NCBI RefSeq assembly: GCF_003428645.1
Contig: NZ_QVQH01000004.1
Location: 124,001-188,000 of the forward strand
Length of the DNA: 64,000 bases
Direction of reading: 5' to 3'
Source of the DNA: Geodermatophilus marinus
GTDB taxonomy: Bacteria > Actinomycetota > Actinomycetes > Mycobacteriales > Geodermatophilaceae
Part shown: positions 25,177 through 33,907 of the stretch, one piece after another
Layout: every line of letters begins with the position of its first letter
How positions within the stretch are numbered: the first letter of the stretch is position 1
The notes under the pieces: generated by a model
Told to the model about the DNA's origin: nothing
Databases searched by the model: none
What the model saw: the letters and a program-made list of their open reading frames with translations, nothing else
Program-made: the position numbers and the translations under genes

Positions 25177-25851
25177 GTGGACGAGGTGCTGGCCCAGTCC
25201 GGGCTCTTCCAGGGGCAGTCGGAAGAGGCGGTGCAACCGGTCATCAGCCGTCTGGAGACGCTGACCCTGCCCCGCGGCCGAGTGATCTTCAACGAGGGCG
25301 AGCCCGGCGACAGCCTGTACATCGTCCTCTCGGGCAAGATCAAGCTGTCCCGCCGCTCCCCCGACGGCCGGGAGAACGTGCTCGCCGTCATGGGTCCGTC
25401 CGACCAGTTCGGCGAGCTCTCGGTCTTCGACCCCGGCCCCCGGACGGCGACCGCCACCGCGGTCACCGACGTGAAGCTGGCCCGGATGCCGCAGTCGGTC
25501 ATCCGGCCGTGGATCGAGGCGCACCCGGAGATCGGCGAGCAGCTGCTGCGGGTGCTGGCCCGGCGGCTGCGGCGCACCAACGACTCGGTCGCCGACCTGA
25601 TCTTCACCGACGTCCCGGGCCGGGTCGCCAAGGCGCTGCTGCAGATGGCCGACCGGTTCGGCAGCCGCGAGGGCGAGGGCCTGCGCGTCAAGCACGACCT
25701 CACCCAGGAGGAGCTGGCCCAGCTGGTCGGCGCCTCCCGCGAGACGGTGAACAAGGCGCTGGCCGACTTCGTGCACCGCGGCTGGATCCAGCTGCAGGGC
25801 AAGTCGGTCGTCGTCCTCGACGAGGAGCGCCTGCGCCGCCGCGCCCGCTGA
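25177..25851 (+). CDS. crp: Crp/Fnr-family transcriptional regulator (cAMP receptor protein)
   Basis: A 224-residue global regulator. The N-terminal cyclic-nucleotide domain has [21 protein letters not shown] and the phosphate-binding cassette [20 protein letters not shown] (Glu and Arg positions kept), indicating real cAMP binding. The C-terminal HTH reads [23 protein letters not shown]. Length and N-terminus ([10 protein letters not shown]) match the M. tuberculosis CRP Rv3676, and the gene lies in the same order with nth upstream. GTG 25177 is the start, preceded by GAGAGGA. Confidence 0.96.
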   Translation: MDEVLAQSGLFQGQSEEAVQPVISRLETLTLPRGRVIFNEGEPGDSLYIVLSGKIKLSRRSPDGRENVLAVMGPSDQFGELSVFDPGPRTATATAVTDVKLARMPQSVIRPWIEAHPEIGEQLLRVLARRLRRTNDSVADLIFTDVPGRVAKALLQMADRFGSREGEGLRVKHDLTQEELAQLVGASRETVNKALADFVHRGWIQLQGKSVVVLDEERLRRRAR

Positions 25852-25860
25852 CACCCCAGC

Positions 25861-25998
25861 GAGCGCAGGGCTCAGCGCAGGCCGGGGACGGCACGTGGCC
25901 GCGGGGTGCCCGCGAGGAGCGGGGCCCGGAGGGTCCCCGACGAGCGGAGCGAGCGCAGGGCTCAGCGCAGGCCGGGGACGGCACGTGGCCGCCGTGTG
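25861..25998. repeat. Paired 90-base repeat downstream of crp
   Basis: A unit of about 48 bases starting GAGCGCAGGGCTCAGCGCAG and running through GGGGACGGCACGTGGCCGC occurs at 25861-25908 and again at 25951-25998, a 90-base period. A related pair lies at 38287-38411, also just past the 3' end of a minus-strand gene. It fills the crp/NUDIX convergent gap, where mycobacteria carry an MBL-fold gene. No coding function is evident. Confidence 0.75.
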
Positions 25999-26008
25999 AC
26001 CCGGAGGG

Positions 26009-26809
26009 TCACGAAGGAAGTGGCGCCACCAGGCGGACCCGGCTGCCGTCGGGGAGCACCGCCCACCGGCCGTCGGGTTCGTCGACGAAGGTCGGGCTGA
26101 TCGGCGACAGCGGCGCGGGGGGCGAGCCGGCCAGGACCGCCGCCACGTCGGCGAAGGGCTCGAGCTGGCCGAGGGTGTGCACGGTCGGCGGCAGCATCGG
26201 GCGGGTCCCGCCGTAGGCCTCGGCCAGGGCGGCCGCCGGGGCGAGCCAGCTGGCCTCGTCGGCCTCGCCGGTCACGTGCCGGGCCTCCTGCCCGACCGGC
26301 AGCGCCGCGGCGAAGAACTTGGTGTCGTACCGCCGGGGCTCGATCTCCGGTGTCACCCAGTGCGCGAACGGGCGCAGCAGGTCCGCGCGCAGCGCCAGGC
26401 CGCGGTCGGCGAGCAGCTCGCCCAGCGACAGCTCGCGGGTGAGCAGCGCCTGGCGCTGCTCCTCCCAGTCGTCGCCGGTCACGTCGGGGACGACGCCGCC
26501 CCCCTCGGCCGGCCCGGCCAGCAGGACCCCGGCTTCTTCGAAGGTCTCCCGGACCGCGGCGCACACGAGCTCGCGGGCGATCCGCTCGTCGCAGCCGAAC
26601 GCGGCCGCCCACTCCGCCGGCGGGGGCCCCACCCAGGCGGTGGTGACGTCGCCGTCCCGGGGGTCGACGCCGCCACCGGGGTAGGCGGTCATGCCGCCGG
26701 CGAAGGGCATGCCCCGCGTGCGGCGGAGGAGGTAGACCTCGAGACCGGGGGAACCGTCCCGCAGCAGCAGCACCGTGGCGGCCTGCTTCGGGGTGCTCGG
26801 AGCGGTCAC
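26009..26809 (-). CDS. NUDIX hydrolase family protein
   Basis: A 266-residue NUDIX-fold protein with [21 protein letters not shown], then a split NUDIX box: [10 protein letters not shown] is followed by an insertion before [15 protein letters not shown]. This long type (NUDT19-like layout) often acts on acyl-CoAs, but the substrate cannot be told. The stop coincides with the end of the paired repeat. The start ATG/GTG at 26809 overlaps the RidA stop by four bases, so the two are co-translated. Confidence 0.83.
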   Translation of the reverse strand: MTAPSTPKQAATVLLLRDGSPGLEVYLLRRTRGMPFAGGMTAYPGGGVDPRDGDVTTAWVGPPPAEWAAAFGCDERIARELVCAAVRETFEEAGVLLAGPAEGGGVVPDVTGDDWEEQRQALLTRELSLGELLADRGLALRADLLRPFAHWVTPEIEPRRYDTKFFAAALPVGQEARHVTGEADEASWLAPAAALAEAYGGTRPMLPPTVHTLGQLEPFADVAAVLAGSPPAPLSPISPTFVDEPDGRWAVLPDGSRVRLVAPLPS

Positions 26810-27279
26810 CGCAGCTCGACGGTGAGCTCGACCTCGACCGGGGCGCCCAGCGGGAGCTCGGCGACGCCGACGGCGCTGCGGGCGTGCTGGCCGGCCGCGC
26901 CGAACACCCGCCCGAGCAGCTCGCTGGCGCCGTTCACCACCCGCGGCTGGCCGGTGAAGCCCTCCGCGCTGGCCACGTAGCCGACGACCCGCACGACGCG
27001 CGCCACCGAGTCCAGCCCGACGAGCTCGTCGATCGCGGCGAGGGCGTTCAGCGCGCAGAGCTTGGCGTCGTGGGCGGCGTCCTCGGCGTCCACGGAGCCA
27101 CCCACCTTGCCGGTGCGGCGCAGCCCGCCGTCGACGAAGGGCAGCTGGCCGGAGGTGAACACCAGGTGGCCGGAGCGGACGGCGGGGACGTACGAGGCGA
27201 CCGGAGCGGCGACCGGCGGCAGCCGGATGCCGAGCTCGGCCAACCGCGCGTGCCAGCTCTGCGTCTGGTGCTCCGACAC
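26806..27279 (-). CDS. RidA/YjgF family protein
   Basis: A 157-residue RidA-family protein (the family includes imine/enamine deaminases). It shows [46 protein letters not shown] and [16 protein letters not shown], but the catalytic Arg of true RidA (normally IC..R) is replaced in the region SAVGVAEL, so this is one of the RidA paralogues (Rv3678c-like) with no proven activity. GTG 27279 lies one base after the stop of the small gene upstream. Confidence 0.85.
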   Translation of the reverse strand: MSEHQTQSWHARLAELGIRLPPVAAPVASYVPAVRSGHLVFTSGQLPFVDGGLRRTGKVGGSVDAEDAAHDAKLCALNALAAIDELVGLDSVARVVRVVGYVASAEGFTGQPRVVNGASELLGRVFGAAGQHARSAVGVAELPLGAPVEVELTVELR

Positions 27280-27280
27280 G

Positions 27281-27454
27281 TCAGCCGGCCGGGCGCTTGA
27301 GGTAGGCCACCGGCTGCTCGGAGCCGCCCGGCCCGGGGAGGACGGTGACGAGCTCCCACCCGTCGACGCCCCACGAGTCGAGGATCGCCTTGGTGTTGTG
27401 GATCAGCAGCGGGATCGTGGCGTACTCCCACCGCACGCGGGCCGGTTCGCTCAT
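27281..27454 (-). CDS. Small DUF4177-like protein (57 residues)
   Basis: A short gene encoding VRWEYATIPLLIHNTKAILD, then WGVDGWELVTVLPGP and a VAYLKRP end, the pattern of DUF4177 proteins (WEY..., GWEL..V, A.lKRP). ATG 27454 to TGA 27281. It is the first gene of a RidA-NUDIX minus-strand operon and corresponds in place to the tiny Rv3678A-like gene of mycobacteria. Function unknown; conserved residues and position make it very likely real. Confidence 0.82.
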   Translation of the reverse strand: MSEPARVRWEYATIPLLIHNTKAILDSWGVDGWELVTVLPGPGGSEQPVAYLKRPAG

Positions 27455-27478
27455 GGGCGCGACGCTAGCGCAGGGCGG

Positions 27479-27534
27479 CGGCCCCGTCCCGGGCCCCGCC
27501 CCGAGCCTGCGAAGGGTGGGGAGGACGGGGTCCT
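27479..27534. repeat. Dispersed hairpin repeat, copy 5, in a divergent promoter region
   Basis: GGCCCCGTCC at about 27479 pairs with GGACGGGGTCC (about 27522-27532), with interior CCCCGCCCCGAGCCTGCGA. Unlike other copies it lies between divergent genes: 25 bases upstream of the DUF4177-like ATG and immediately before the -10 box of the ArsA-like gene. It would therefore occupy the -35 area of that promoter. Confidence 0.65.
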
Positions 27535-27536
27535 TC

Positions 27537-27542
27537 TAGGCT
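27537..27542 (+). promoter_or_regulatory. -10 element of a leaderless promoter for the first ArsA-like gene
   Basis: TAGGCT is separated by seven bases from the GTG at 27550, so transcription should begin at or beside the start codon. No Shine-Dalgarno is visible. This TANNNT-N6-8-RTG layout is the standard leaderless form in actinobacteria. Confidence 0.6.
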
Positions 27543-27549
27543 GATCTCC

Positions 27550-28545
27550 GTGACCGACGGACCGCCGACCGCGCGCTGCCACGTGGTGACCGGGAAGGGC
27601 GGGACCGGCAAGACGACGGTCGCCGCCGCCCTCGCGCTGTCCCTGGCCGCCGACGGCGGGCACGTGCTGCTCGTCGAGACCGAGGGCCGCCAGGGCATCG
27701 CCCAGCTCTTCGACACCCCGCCGCTGCCCTACGAGGAGCGCCGGGTGGCCGTCGCCCGCGGGGGTGGCGAGGTCAAGGCGCTGGCGATCGACGTCGAGGA
27801 GGCCCTCCTCGAGTACCTGGAGATGTTCTACAACCTCAAGCGGGCGGGGCGGGCGCTGCGCCGGATGGGCGCGGTGGACTTCGCGACCACCATCGCGCCG
27901 GGCCTGCGGGACGTGCTGATCACCGGGAAGATCAAGGAGGCGGTCACCCGCCGGAGGGCCGACGGGCGCCCGGTCTACGACGCGGTGGTCGTCGACGCCC
28001 CGCCCACCGGGCGCATCACCCGCTTCCTCAACGTGACCGGCGAGATGGCCGGCCTGGCCCGCTCGGGCCCCATCAAGTCGCAGAGCGACGGCGTCATGGC
28101 CGTGCTGAAGTCGCCGCAGACGGCGGTGCACCTGGTGACCCTGCTCGAGGACATGCCCGTGCAGGAGACCGCGGACGCGATCGCCGAGCTCACCGCGGCC
28201 GGGCTGCCGGTGGGGTCCGTGGTGGTCAACATGGCCGCCGAGCCCATCCTGCCGGAGGACTACCTGGCGCCGGCGGCCGAGGGCCGGCTCACCCCGGCCG
28301 ACCTGGAGCCGGCGCTGGCCGCCGCCCACCTGCACGACGGTCCTGCGCTGGCCGCCGCGCTGGTCGCGGAGGCCACCGAGCACGCCCGCCGGTGGGCCGC
28401 CCAGGACGAGCTGCGCGCCGAGGTCGAGGCCCTGGCCCGGCCGACCGTGGAGCTGCCCCTGCTCACCGGCCCCGTGGACCTGGGGGCGCTGTTCGAGCTG
28501 GCCGGCCGGCTGGAGGCCCACCTGCGCACCGAGGTGGCCGCGTGA
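27550..28545 (+). CDS. ArsA/GET3-family ATPase, first of a pair (Rv3679-like)
   Basis: A 331-residue SIMIBI-class ATPase with the deviant Walker [18 protein letters not shown] at the N-terminus, switch [10 protein letters not shown] region and [15 protein letters not shown] (Walker B/switch II). It resembles the Rv3679/Rv3680 pair of M. tuberculosis, related to arsenite pump and tail-anchor targeting ATPases and reported to matter for glycerol-related detoxification; the partner is the next gene. The GTG start is leaderless. The stop overlaps the next GTG by four bases, so a heteromeric complex is likely. Confidence 0.9.
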   Translation: MTDGPPTARCHVVTGKGGTGKTTVAAALALSLAADGGHVLLVETEGRQGIAQLFDTPPLPYEERRVAVARGGGEVKALAIDVEEALLEYLEMFYNLKRAGRALRRMGAVDFATTIAPGLRDVLITGKIKEAVTRRRADGRPVYDAVVVDAPPTGRITRFLNVTGEMAGLARSGPIKSQSDGVMAVLKSPQTAVHLVTLLEDMPVQETADAIAELTAAGLPVGSVVVNMAAEPILPEDYLAPAAEGRLTPADLEPALAAAHLHDGPALAAALVAEATEHARRWAAQDELRAEVEALARPTVELPLLTGPVDLGALFELAGRLEAHLRTEVAA

Positions 28546-29804
28546 GCGCCGCCGAGCCGGCCGGGGCGACCGGGACGGCCCCGGCGGGGCACACCCGCCG
28601 CCGGGCCGCGCAGCCGGCCCCGGAGCCGCCCCGCGCCCTGCCGCTGGAGCTGGCCGAGCTGCTGGAGGACCGGGGCACCCGGATCATCGTGTGCTGCGGC
28701 GCCGGCGGCGTGGGGAAGACGACGACGTCCGCGGCGCTGGCCCTGGCGGCGGCCGAGGCGGGCCGCACCGTCGTCGTCCTCACCATCGACCCGGCCCGCC
28801 GGCTGGCCCAGTCGCTGGGCCTCGAGGAGCTCGACAACGAGCCGCGGAAGGTCGACGTCCCGGAGGCCTCGGGCGAGCTGCACGCGATGATGCTGGACAT
28901 GAAGCGCACGTTCGACGACGTCGTCGTGGCGCACTCGACCCCCGAGCGGGCCGAGCAGATCCTGGAGAACCCCTTCTACCAGGCCCTGTCGTCCTCCTTC
29001 GCCGGGACGCAGGAGTACATGGCGATGGAGAAGCTCGGCCAGCTGCGCTCCAGCGAGCGGTGGGACCTCATCGTGGTCGACACCCCGCCGTCCCGGTCGG
29101 CGCTGGACTTCCTCGACGCCCCGAACCGGCTCAGCCGCTTCCTCGACGGCACGATGATCCGGCTGCTCATGGCGCCCAGCCGTGCCGGGTTCCGGTTCGC
29201 CAGCGCCGGGTTCCTGTTCTTCAGCCGGATCATCTCGAAGGTCCTCGGCGGGCAGCTGCTGCGCGACATCTCCGCCTTCGTCAGCGCGCTGGACACCATG
29301 TTCGGCGGCTTCCGGGAGCGCGCCACGGCCACCTACGAGCTGCTGCGCCGGCCCGGGACCTGGTTCGTCGTGGTCGCCACCCCGGAGCCCGACGCGCTGC
29401 GCGAGGCCTCCTACTTCGTCGACCGGCTCTCGGCCGAGCAGATGCCGCTGGCCGGGCTCGTGCTCAACCGCACGCACCCGCCGGCGACCACCGCGCTGTC
29501 GGCCACCCGGGCCGCGGGCGCCGCCGAGGAGGTGCTCGAGGCCGACGGCGAGGGCGCCGAGGTCGCCGCCGGGGCGCTGCGCGTGCACGCCGAGCGGATG
29601 GCCCTGGCCACCCGCGAGCAGCGGCTGGCCGACCGGTTCACCAGCGCCCACCCGCAGGTCCCCGTGCGCACCGTCCCGGCGGCCGCCGGCGACGTGCACG
29701 ACGTCGACGGGCTGCGGGCGATGGCCGACGAGCTGACCGGCCCGGACGGCGACACGCCGACGGGAGTGCCGCGGACCCGCGTCCTGCCCGCGCGCCGTCG
29801 CTGA
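28542..29804 (+). CDS. ArsA/GET3-family ATPase, second of a pair (Rv3680-like)
   Basis: A 420-residue paralogue of the preceding ATPase. After a Pro/Ala-rich 40-residue lead it has [43 protein letters not shown] and [18 protein letters not shown]. Two similar ATPases encoded with a four-base overlap suggest the halves of one heterodimer. The GTG overlaps the first ATPase's stop. In M. tuberculosis whiB4 follows here; in this window only 41 bases separate the stop from the penicillin-binding protein gene. Confidence 0.9.
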   Translation: MSAAEPAGATGTAPAGHTRRRAAQPAPEPPRALPLELAELLEDRGTRIIVCCGAGGVGKTTTSAALALAAAEAGRTVVVLTIDPARRLAQSLGLEELDNEPRKVDVPEASGELHAMMLDMKRTFDDVVVAHSTPERAEQILENPFYQALSSSFAGTQEYMAMEKLGQLRSSERWDLIVVDTPPSRSALDFLDAPNRLSRFLDGTMIRLLMAPSRAGFRFASAGFLFFSRIISKVLGGQLLRDISAFVSALDTMFGGFRERATATYELLRRPGTWFVVVATPEPDALREASYFVDRLSAEQMPLAGLVLNRTHPPATTALSATRAAGAAEEVLEADGEGAEVAAGALRVHAERMALATREQRLADRFTSAHPQVPVRTVPAAAGDVHDVDGLRAMADELTGPDGDTPTGVPRTRVLPARRR

Positions 29805-29831
29805 CCGCGACCCCGGGAGCGCAGCGCGACG

Positions 29832-29837
29832 TACATT
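29832..29837 (+). promoter_or_regulatory. -10 element of a leaderless promoter for the class A PBP
   Basis: TACATT lies eight bases before ATG 29846, with no Shine-Dalgarno between. The transcript should start at or next to the ATG. No strong -35 is seen at 17 bases. Confidence 0.6.
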
Positions 29838-29845
29838 GGCCCGCG

Positions 29846-32185
29846 ATGTCTCCCGCCCTGCGCACCCGGGTCGTCGGCAAGCTGGCCGCGACGATCGTCC
29901 TCGCCGGTGCCCTCCTCGCCGGCATGCTGCTGCCCTTCGTCGGCGGTACCGGCGTGGCGGCGCGCAACTCCGCCTCGCTGCTCGACGCGCTCCCGGTGGA
30001 GCTCACCGACGAGACGCCGGCCGGCATGAGCCGGGTCCTGGCCGCCGACGGCAGCCTCATCACGTACTTCTACGAGAAGAACCGGACGCCGGTCACCTCC
30101 GACCGGATCGCGGACGTGATGGAGCAGGCGCTGGTCGACATCGAGGACGCCCGTTTCCACCAGCACAACGGGCTGGACGTGCAGGGCACGCTGCGGGCCC
30201 TGGTGACCAACGTCGCCGCGGGGTCGGTGCGGGAGGGCGGCTCGACGCTGACCCAGCAGCTGGTCAAGCAGACCCTGGTCGAGACCGCGGACAGCGCCGC
30301 GGAGCGGCAGGCGGCCACCGAGCAGGACGGGCAGGCCGGCGTCGCGCGCAAGCTCCGCGAGGCCCGGCTCGCGCTGGCCCTGGAGGAGACCTACTCGAAG
30401 GACGAGATCCTCACCCGGTACCTCAACCTCGTCTACTTCGGCCACGGCGCCTACGGCGTCCAGGCCGCCGCGCAGACCTACTTCAGCGTCGACGCCGCCG
30501 ACCTCAGCCTGCCGCAGGCGGCCATGCTGGCCGGGCTGGTGCAGAGCCCGGCCAACGACGACCCCATCACCAACCCGGAGAACGCGCAGGTCCGCCGGGA
30601 CCAGGTGCTGGGCCGGATGCTCGCCCTGGGGCACATCAGCCAGGAGGAGCACGACGCGATCTCCGGCACCCCGGTCGCCGTGCAGCCGGGCGTGTCCCCG
30701 CCCAACGGGTGCATCGACGCCGCGATCGGCGGGTTCTTCTGTGCTTACGTCCACCAGCACCTGGTGCAGACCCTCGGCATCGACCAGACCACGCTGGACA
30801 ACGGCGGGCTGACCATCCAGACGACGCTGCGCCCCGACATGCAGGCGGCCGGTGACCAGGCCGTGCTCAACACGCTGGCGATGGGCGACCCCCTGGCCGG
30901 CATGTACACCGCCGTGGAGCCCGGCACCGGGCACGTGCTGGCGATGAGCGTCAACCGCCGCTACGGCTGCGACGGCGCCGGGTGCGAGTCCGTCGTCCTC
31001 AACACCGCCTACAGCCAGGGCTCCGGGTCGACCTACAAGGTCTTCACCGCCGCCGCCGCGCTGGAGGAGGGGTACTCGCAGTACTACACGATCACCACCG
31101 GCGACCCCTACGTCTCGCGCGTCTACCGCAACGGCGGGCGGCCCTACTCGGTGGGCAACGCGGGGAACTACCCCGCCACCCTGGACATGGAGAAGGCCCT
31201 CTACATGTCCTCCAACACCTACTTCCTCGCCCTCGAGGACGCCCTCGGCAGCGTCGAGGCGCCGGTGCGGATGGCCGAGCGCATGGGGATGAACTTCACC
31301 GCCACCCCGGCCGACCAGATCATCGCCGAGAACCGCGGGTCGTTCACCCTCGGCGCCGAGGCGACCAGCCCGCTGGACCTCGCCAGCGCCTACTCGACCC
31401 TGGCCGCGAACGGCACCCGGTGCGACCCCACCCCGGTCACCGGGGTCCTCGACCGCGCCGGTGAGCCGCTGCAGCGCGACGGCGCGCCGGTGGTCACCGG
31501 GGACTCCTGCACCGAGGAGGCCATCCCCGCCGGCGTGGCCAGCACGATGAACCAGATGCTGCGCAAGGACGTCGAGCCGGGCCACTCCGGCCAGACCGGC
31601 GCCCGCGCCTACGTCCCCGGCCACCAGATCGCCGGGAAGACCGGGACGTCGCAGAGCAACTTCTCGGTCGCCTTCGTCGGCTACACCCCCCAGTACGCCG
31701 CCAGCGTCATGGTGCTCAACCCCAAGGAGAACCAGAACGTCGGCGGCTTCGGCGGCGGCAAGGGCGCCACCATCTGGCACGACGCGATGGCCCCGATCCT
31801 CGGCGCGCAGGAGGCGGTGCCCTTCCCGCCGGCCGATCCCACCGTCCAGAACGGCAACACCCGCGTCGTGCCCTCCTGCGGCTCGGTGGAGGACTGCCAG
31901 CAGGCGCTGCGCCGGGCCGGGTTCGAACCCCGGGTCGACCGCGTCGACAGCGACCAGCCGGCCGGCACCCTGCTGGGCACCGATCCCGCCGCCGGCGCCC
32001 GTGCCGTCATCGACCAGACCGTGTCGATCCGGGTGAGCAACGGGTCGTCCTACGTCCCGGCCGCTCCGGCGCCGCAGGCTCCCCCGGCCGACGCCGGCAC
32101 CGGGGGCCGGGGCGACGACCAGGAGGACGGCGCCGCGGAGGACCGGCCGGGCGGGAACGGCCGCGGCGGACGCGGGGACGACTGA
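29846..32185 (+). CDS. ponA2: Class A penicillin-binding protein with PASTA domain (PonA2-like)
   Basis: A bifunctional cell-wall synthase: one N-terminal membrane helix, a glycosyltransferase-51 domain (catalytic Glu100 in EDARFHQHNG; EGGSTLTQQLVKQ), and a transpeptidase domain with Ser395-Thr-Tyr-Lys398, Ser455-Ser-Asn457 and Lys598-Thr-Gly, then one PASTA domain (about 675-735) and a Gly/Asp-rich tail. The 779-residue protein polymerises and crosslinks peptidoglycan outside the membrane. Order ArsA-ArsA-PBP-metallophosphoesterase matches the PonA2 locus of M. tuberculosis. ATG 29846 is chosen for its position after the -10 box and the start of the membrane anchor. Confidence 0.95.
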   Translation: MSPALRTRVVGKLAATIVLAGALLAGMLLPFVGGTGVAARNSASLLDALPVELTDETPAGMSRVLAADGSLITYFYEKNRTPVTSDRIADVMEQALVDIEDARFHQHNGLDVQGTLRALVTNVAAGSVREGGSTLTQQLVKQTLVETADSAAERQAATEQDGQAGVARKLREARLALALEETYSKDEILTRYLNLVYFGHGAYGVQAAAQTYFSVDAADLSLPQAAMLAGLVQSPANDDPITNPENAQVRRDQVLGRMLALGHISQEEHDAISGTPVAVQPGVSPPNGCIDAAIGGFFCAYVHQHLVQTLGIDQTTLDNGGLTIQTTLRPDMQAAGDQAVLNTLAMGDPLAGMYTAVEPGTGHVLAMSVNRRYGCDGAGCESVVLNTAYSQGSGSTYKVFTAAAALEEGYSQYYTITTGDPYVSRVYRNGGRPYSVGNAGNYPATLDMEKALYMSSNTYFLALEDALGSVEAPVRMAERMGMNFTATPADQIIAENRGSFTLGAEATSPLDLASAYSTLAANGTRCDPTPVTGVLDRAGEPLQRDGAPVVTGDSCTEEAIPAGVASTMNQMLRKDVEPGHSGQTGARAYVPGHQIAGKTGTSQSNFSVAFVGYTPQYAASVMVLNPKENQNVGGFGGGKGATIWHDAMAPILGAQEAVPFPPADPTVQNGNTRVVPSCGSVEDCQQALRRAGFEPRVDRVDSDQPAGTLLGTDPAAGARAVIDQTVSIRVSNGSSYVPAAPAPQAPPADAGTGGRGDDQEDGAAEDRPGGNGRGGRGDD

Positions 32186-32191
32186 GCCCGC

Positions 32192-32644
32192 TCAGCCCAG
32201 CTGGCGACGGACCTCCGCGGCCACCCGGCCGCCCTCGGCCCGGCCGGCCACCTCCGCCTGCACGGCGCCCATGACCCGGCCCATGTCCTTCATGCCCGAG
32301 GCGCCGGTGCGCGTGACGACGTCGGCGACCAGGGCCGCGAGGTCGGCGTCGTCCAGCTGGGCGGGCAGGTAGGCGGCCACCACGTCGCCCTCGGCGCGCT
32401 CCCGCTCCGCCTGCTCGCCGCGCCCGGCGCCGGCGTAGGCCTCGGCCGCCTCCCGGCGCTTCTTCGCCTCCCGGCGGAGCACCGCCTGAACCTCGTCGTC
32501 CGACAGCTCGCGGGCCTCCGTGCCGGCCACCTCCTCGGCGCTCACCGCGGCCAGCACCATGCGCAGCGTGGCGGTGCGCAGCTCGTCGCGGGACTTCATC
32601 GCGGTGGTCAGGTCGGCGCGCAGGCGGTCCTTCAGGTCGGGCAC
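32192..32644 (-). CDS. GatB/YqeY family protein
   Basis: A 150-residue YqeY protein: DLKDRLRADLTTAMKSRD, LRMVLAAV, EVQAVLRREAKKRREA and the C-terminal LPAQLDDADL...MKDMGRVMGAV. The C-terminal domain resembles the tail of GatB and may bind tRNA, but no function is proven. GTG 32644 begins the conserved VPDLKDRL; longer frames run into the opposite gene. It is convergent with the PBP gene (six-base gap) and divergent from the phosphoesterase gene, whose starts lie 56 bases apart. Confidence 0.88.
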   Translation of the reverse strand: MPDLKDRLRADLTTAMKSRDELRTATLRMVLAAVSAEEVAGTEARELSDDEVQAVLRREAKKRREAAEAYAGAGRGEQAERERAEGDVVAAYLPAQLDDADLAALVADVVTRTGASGMKDMGRVMGAVQAEVAGRAEGGRVAAEVRRQLG

Positions 32645-32685
32645 CGCCCCAGCCTCGCACGGACGCGCCGCGGCGTGCGCCCTCG

Positions 32686-32691
32686 TAGGCT
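32686..32691 (+). promoter_or_regulatory. -10 element of a leaderless promoter for the metallophosphoesterase
   Basis: TAGGCT, identical to the box at 27537, lies eight bases before GTG 32700. No Shine-Dalgarno is present, so leaderless translation is expected. The same short gap also has to hold the yqeY promoter on the other strand. Confidence 0.6.
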
Positions 32692-32699
32692 GGACCACC

Positions 32700-33611
32700 G
32701 TGCGCCCGATCACCGCCCTGCCCGTCGCCGCCGTCGCGTCGGCGACCGCCGGCCTGGCCTACGCCTCCCTCTACGAGCGCACCCGCTGGACGCTGCGCCG
32801 GTTCGAGGTGCCCGTGCTCGCCCCGGGTGAGCCGCCGCTGCGGGTGCTGCACCTCTCCGACCTGCACATGACCGCCGGGCAGCGCTCGAAGCAGGAGTGG
32901 GTGGCCGGGCTGGCCGACCTGCGCCCGCACCTGGTGGTCGACACCGGCGACAACCTGGCCGGGATGGACGCCGTCCCGGCCACGCTGCGGGCGCTGGACC
33001 CGCTGCTGGACCTCCCCGGCGTCTTCGTGACCGCCAGCAACGACTACTACGCCCCCCGCCCGAAGAACCCGCTCAAGTACTTCCGCCGCGAGCACACGCG
33101 GGTGCACGGCGACGAGCTGCCCTGGCGGGACCTGCGCGACGGGCTGACCCGGCGCGGCTGGCTGGACCTCACCAACGCCACCGGCGAGCTCACCGTCGAC
33201 GGCCGGCGCGTGGTCTTCGCCGGCGTGGACGACTCCCACCTCCGGCTCGACCGCTACGACCGGGTCGCCGGCGCCGCCGACCCCACCGCGGACCTGCGCG
33301 TCGGTCTGGCGCACTCCCCCGAGCCCCGGGTGCTCGACCGGTTCGCCGCCGACGGGCACGACCTCCTGCTCTGCGGGCACACGCACGGCGGGCAGCTCCG
33401 GGTGCCGTTCTACGGCGCGCTGGTCACCAACTGCGGGATCGACCGGGACCGGGTGCGCTGGCTGCACCGCTGGGCGGAGGCGAGCCCGGCCAACCCGCGC
33501 GGCACCTGGCTGCACGTCTCCGCGGGCCTGGGCACCAGCCCCTACGCGCCGGTCCGCTTCGCCTGCCCCCCGGAGGCGACGCTGCTCACCCTCACCGCCC
33601 GGCCGGGCTGA
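32700..33611 (+). CDS. Membrane-anchored metallophosphoesterase (Rv3683-like)
   Basis: A 303-residue calcineurin-like phosphoesterase. An N-terminal hydrophobic segment (residues 3-24) is followed by the metal-site motifs LHLSDLHM, VDTGDNL, SNDYYAP (replacing the usual GNHD), LAHSPEP and CGHTHGGQL. The SND variant is typical of this YaeI-like actinobacterial subgroup, some members of which act on lipid or wall precursors. GTG 32700 gives the anchor and follows a -10 box. It closes the block that parallels Rv3667-Rv3683. Confidence 0.88.
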   Translation: MRPITALPVAAVASATAGLAYASLYERTRWTLRRFEVPVLAPGEPPLRVLHLSDLHMTAGQRSKQEWVAGLADLRPHLVVDTGDNLAGMDAVPATLRALDPLLDLPGVFVTASNDYYAPRPKNPLKYFRREHTRVHGDELPWRDLRDGLTRRGWLDLTNATGELTVDGRRVVFAGVDDSHLRLDRYDRVAGAADPTADLRVGLAHSPEPRVLDRFAADGHDLLLCGHTHGGQLRVPFYGALVTNCGIDRDRVRWLHRWAEASPANPRGTWLHVSAGLGTSPYAPVRFACPPEATLLTLTARPG

Positions 33612-33613
33612 GC

Positions 33614-33671
33614 AAGGACCCCCTGCCCCCCGCCACTCGCAGGCTCGCGGCGGGGCCCTGCAGGGGGCCGG
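33614..33671. terminator. Hairpin terminator, repeat copy 6
   Basis: AAGGACCCCCTGC starts three bases after the phosphoesterase stop and pairs with GCAGGGGGCC (about 33660-33669); inner arms CCCCGCC/GGCGGGG flank ACTCGCAGGCTCGC. It belongs to the dispersed family and insulates the downstream tRNA gene. Confidence 0.65.
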
Positions 33672-33732
33672 GCCCCGGGCGGGGGCTGCGGCATGCCCGG
33701 CAGGGGGCCGCGAGGCCACCCGGTGCGTCGGC

Positions 33733-33738
33733 TACAGT
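33733..33738 (+). promoter_or_regulatory. -10 element for tRNA-Pro
   Basis: TACAGT lies 13 bases before the mature tRNA 5' end, predicting a transcript start near 33745. The region 17 bases further upstream (33710-33715) shows no good -35. Confidence 0.45.
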
Positions 33739-33751
33739 TGTCGGCGCACCT

Positions 33752-33828
<77 letters not shown>

Positions 33829-33907
33829 TCCGCAGGGGCCGCCGCACGGCGGCCCCTGCGGCGTTCCCGGGGTTGGCGCCCGCTCCGCCGGGGCACCGGG
33901 GAGCGCG

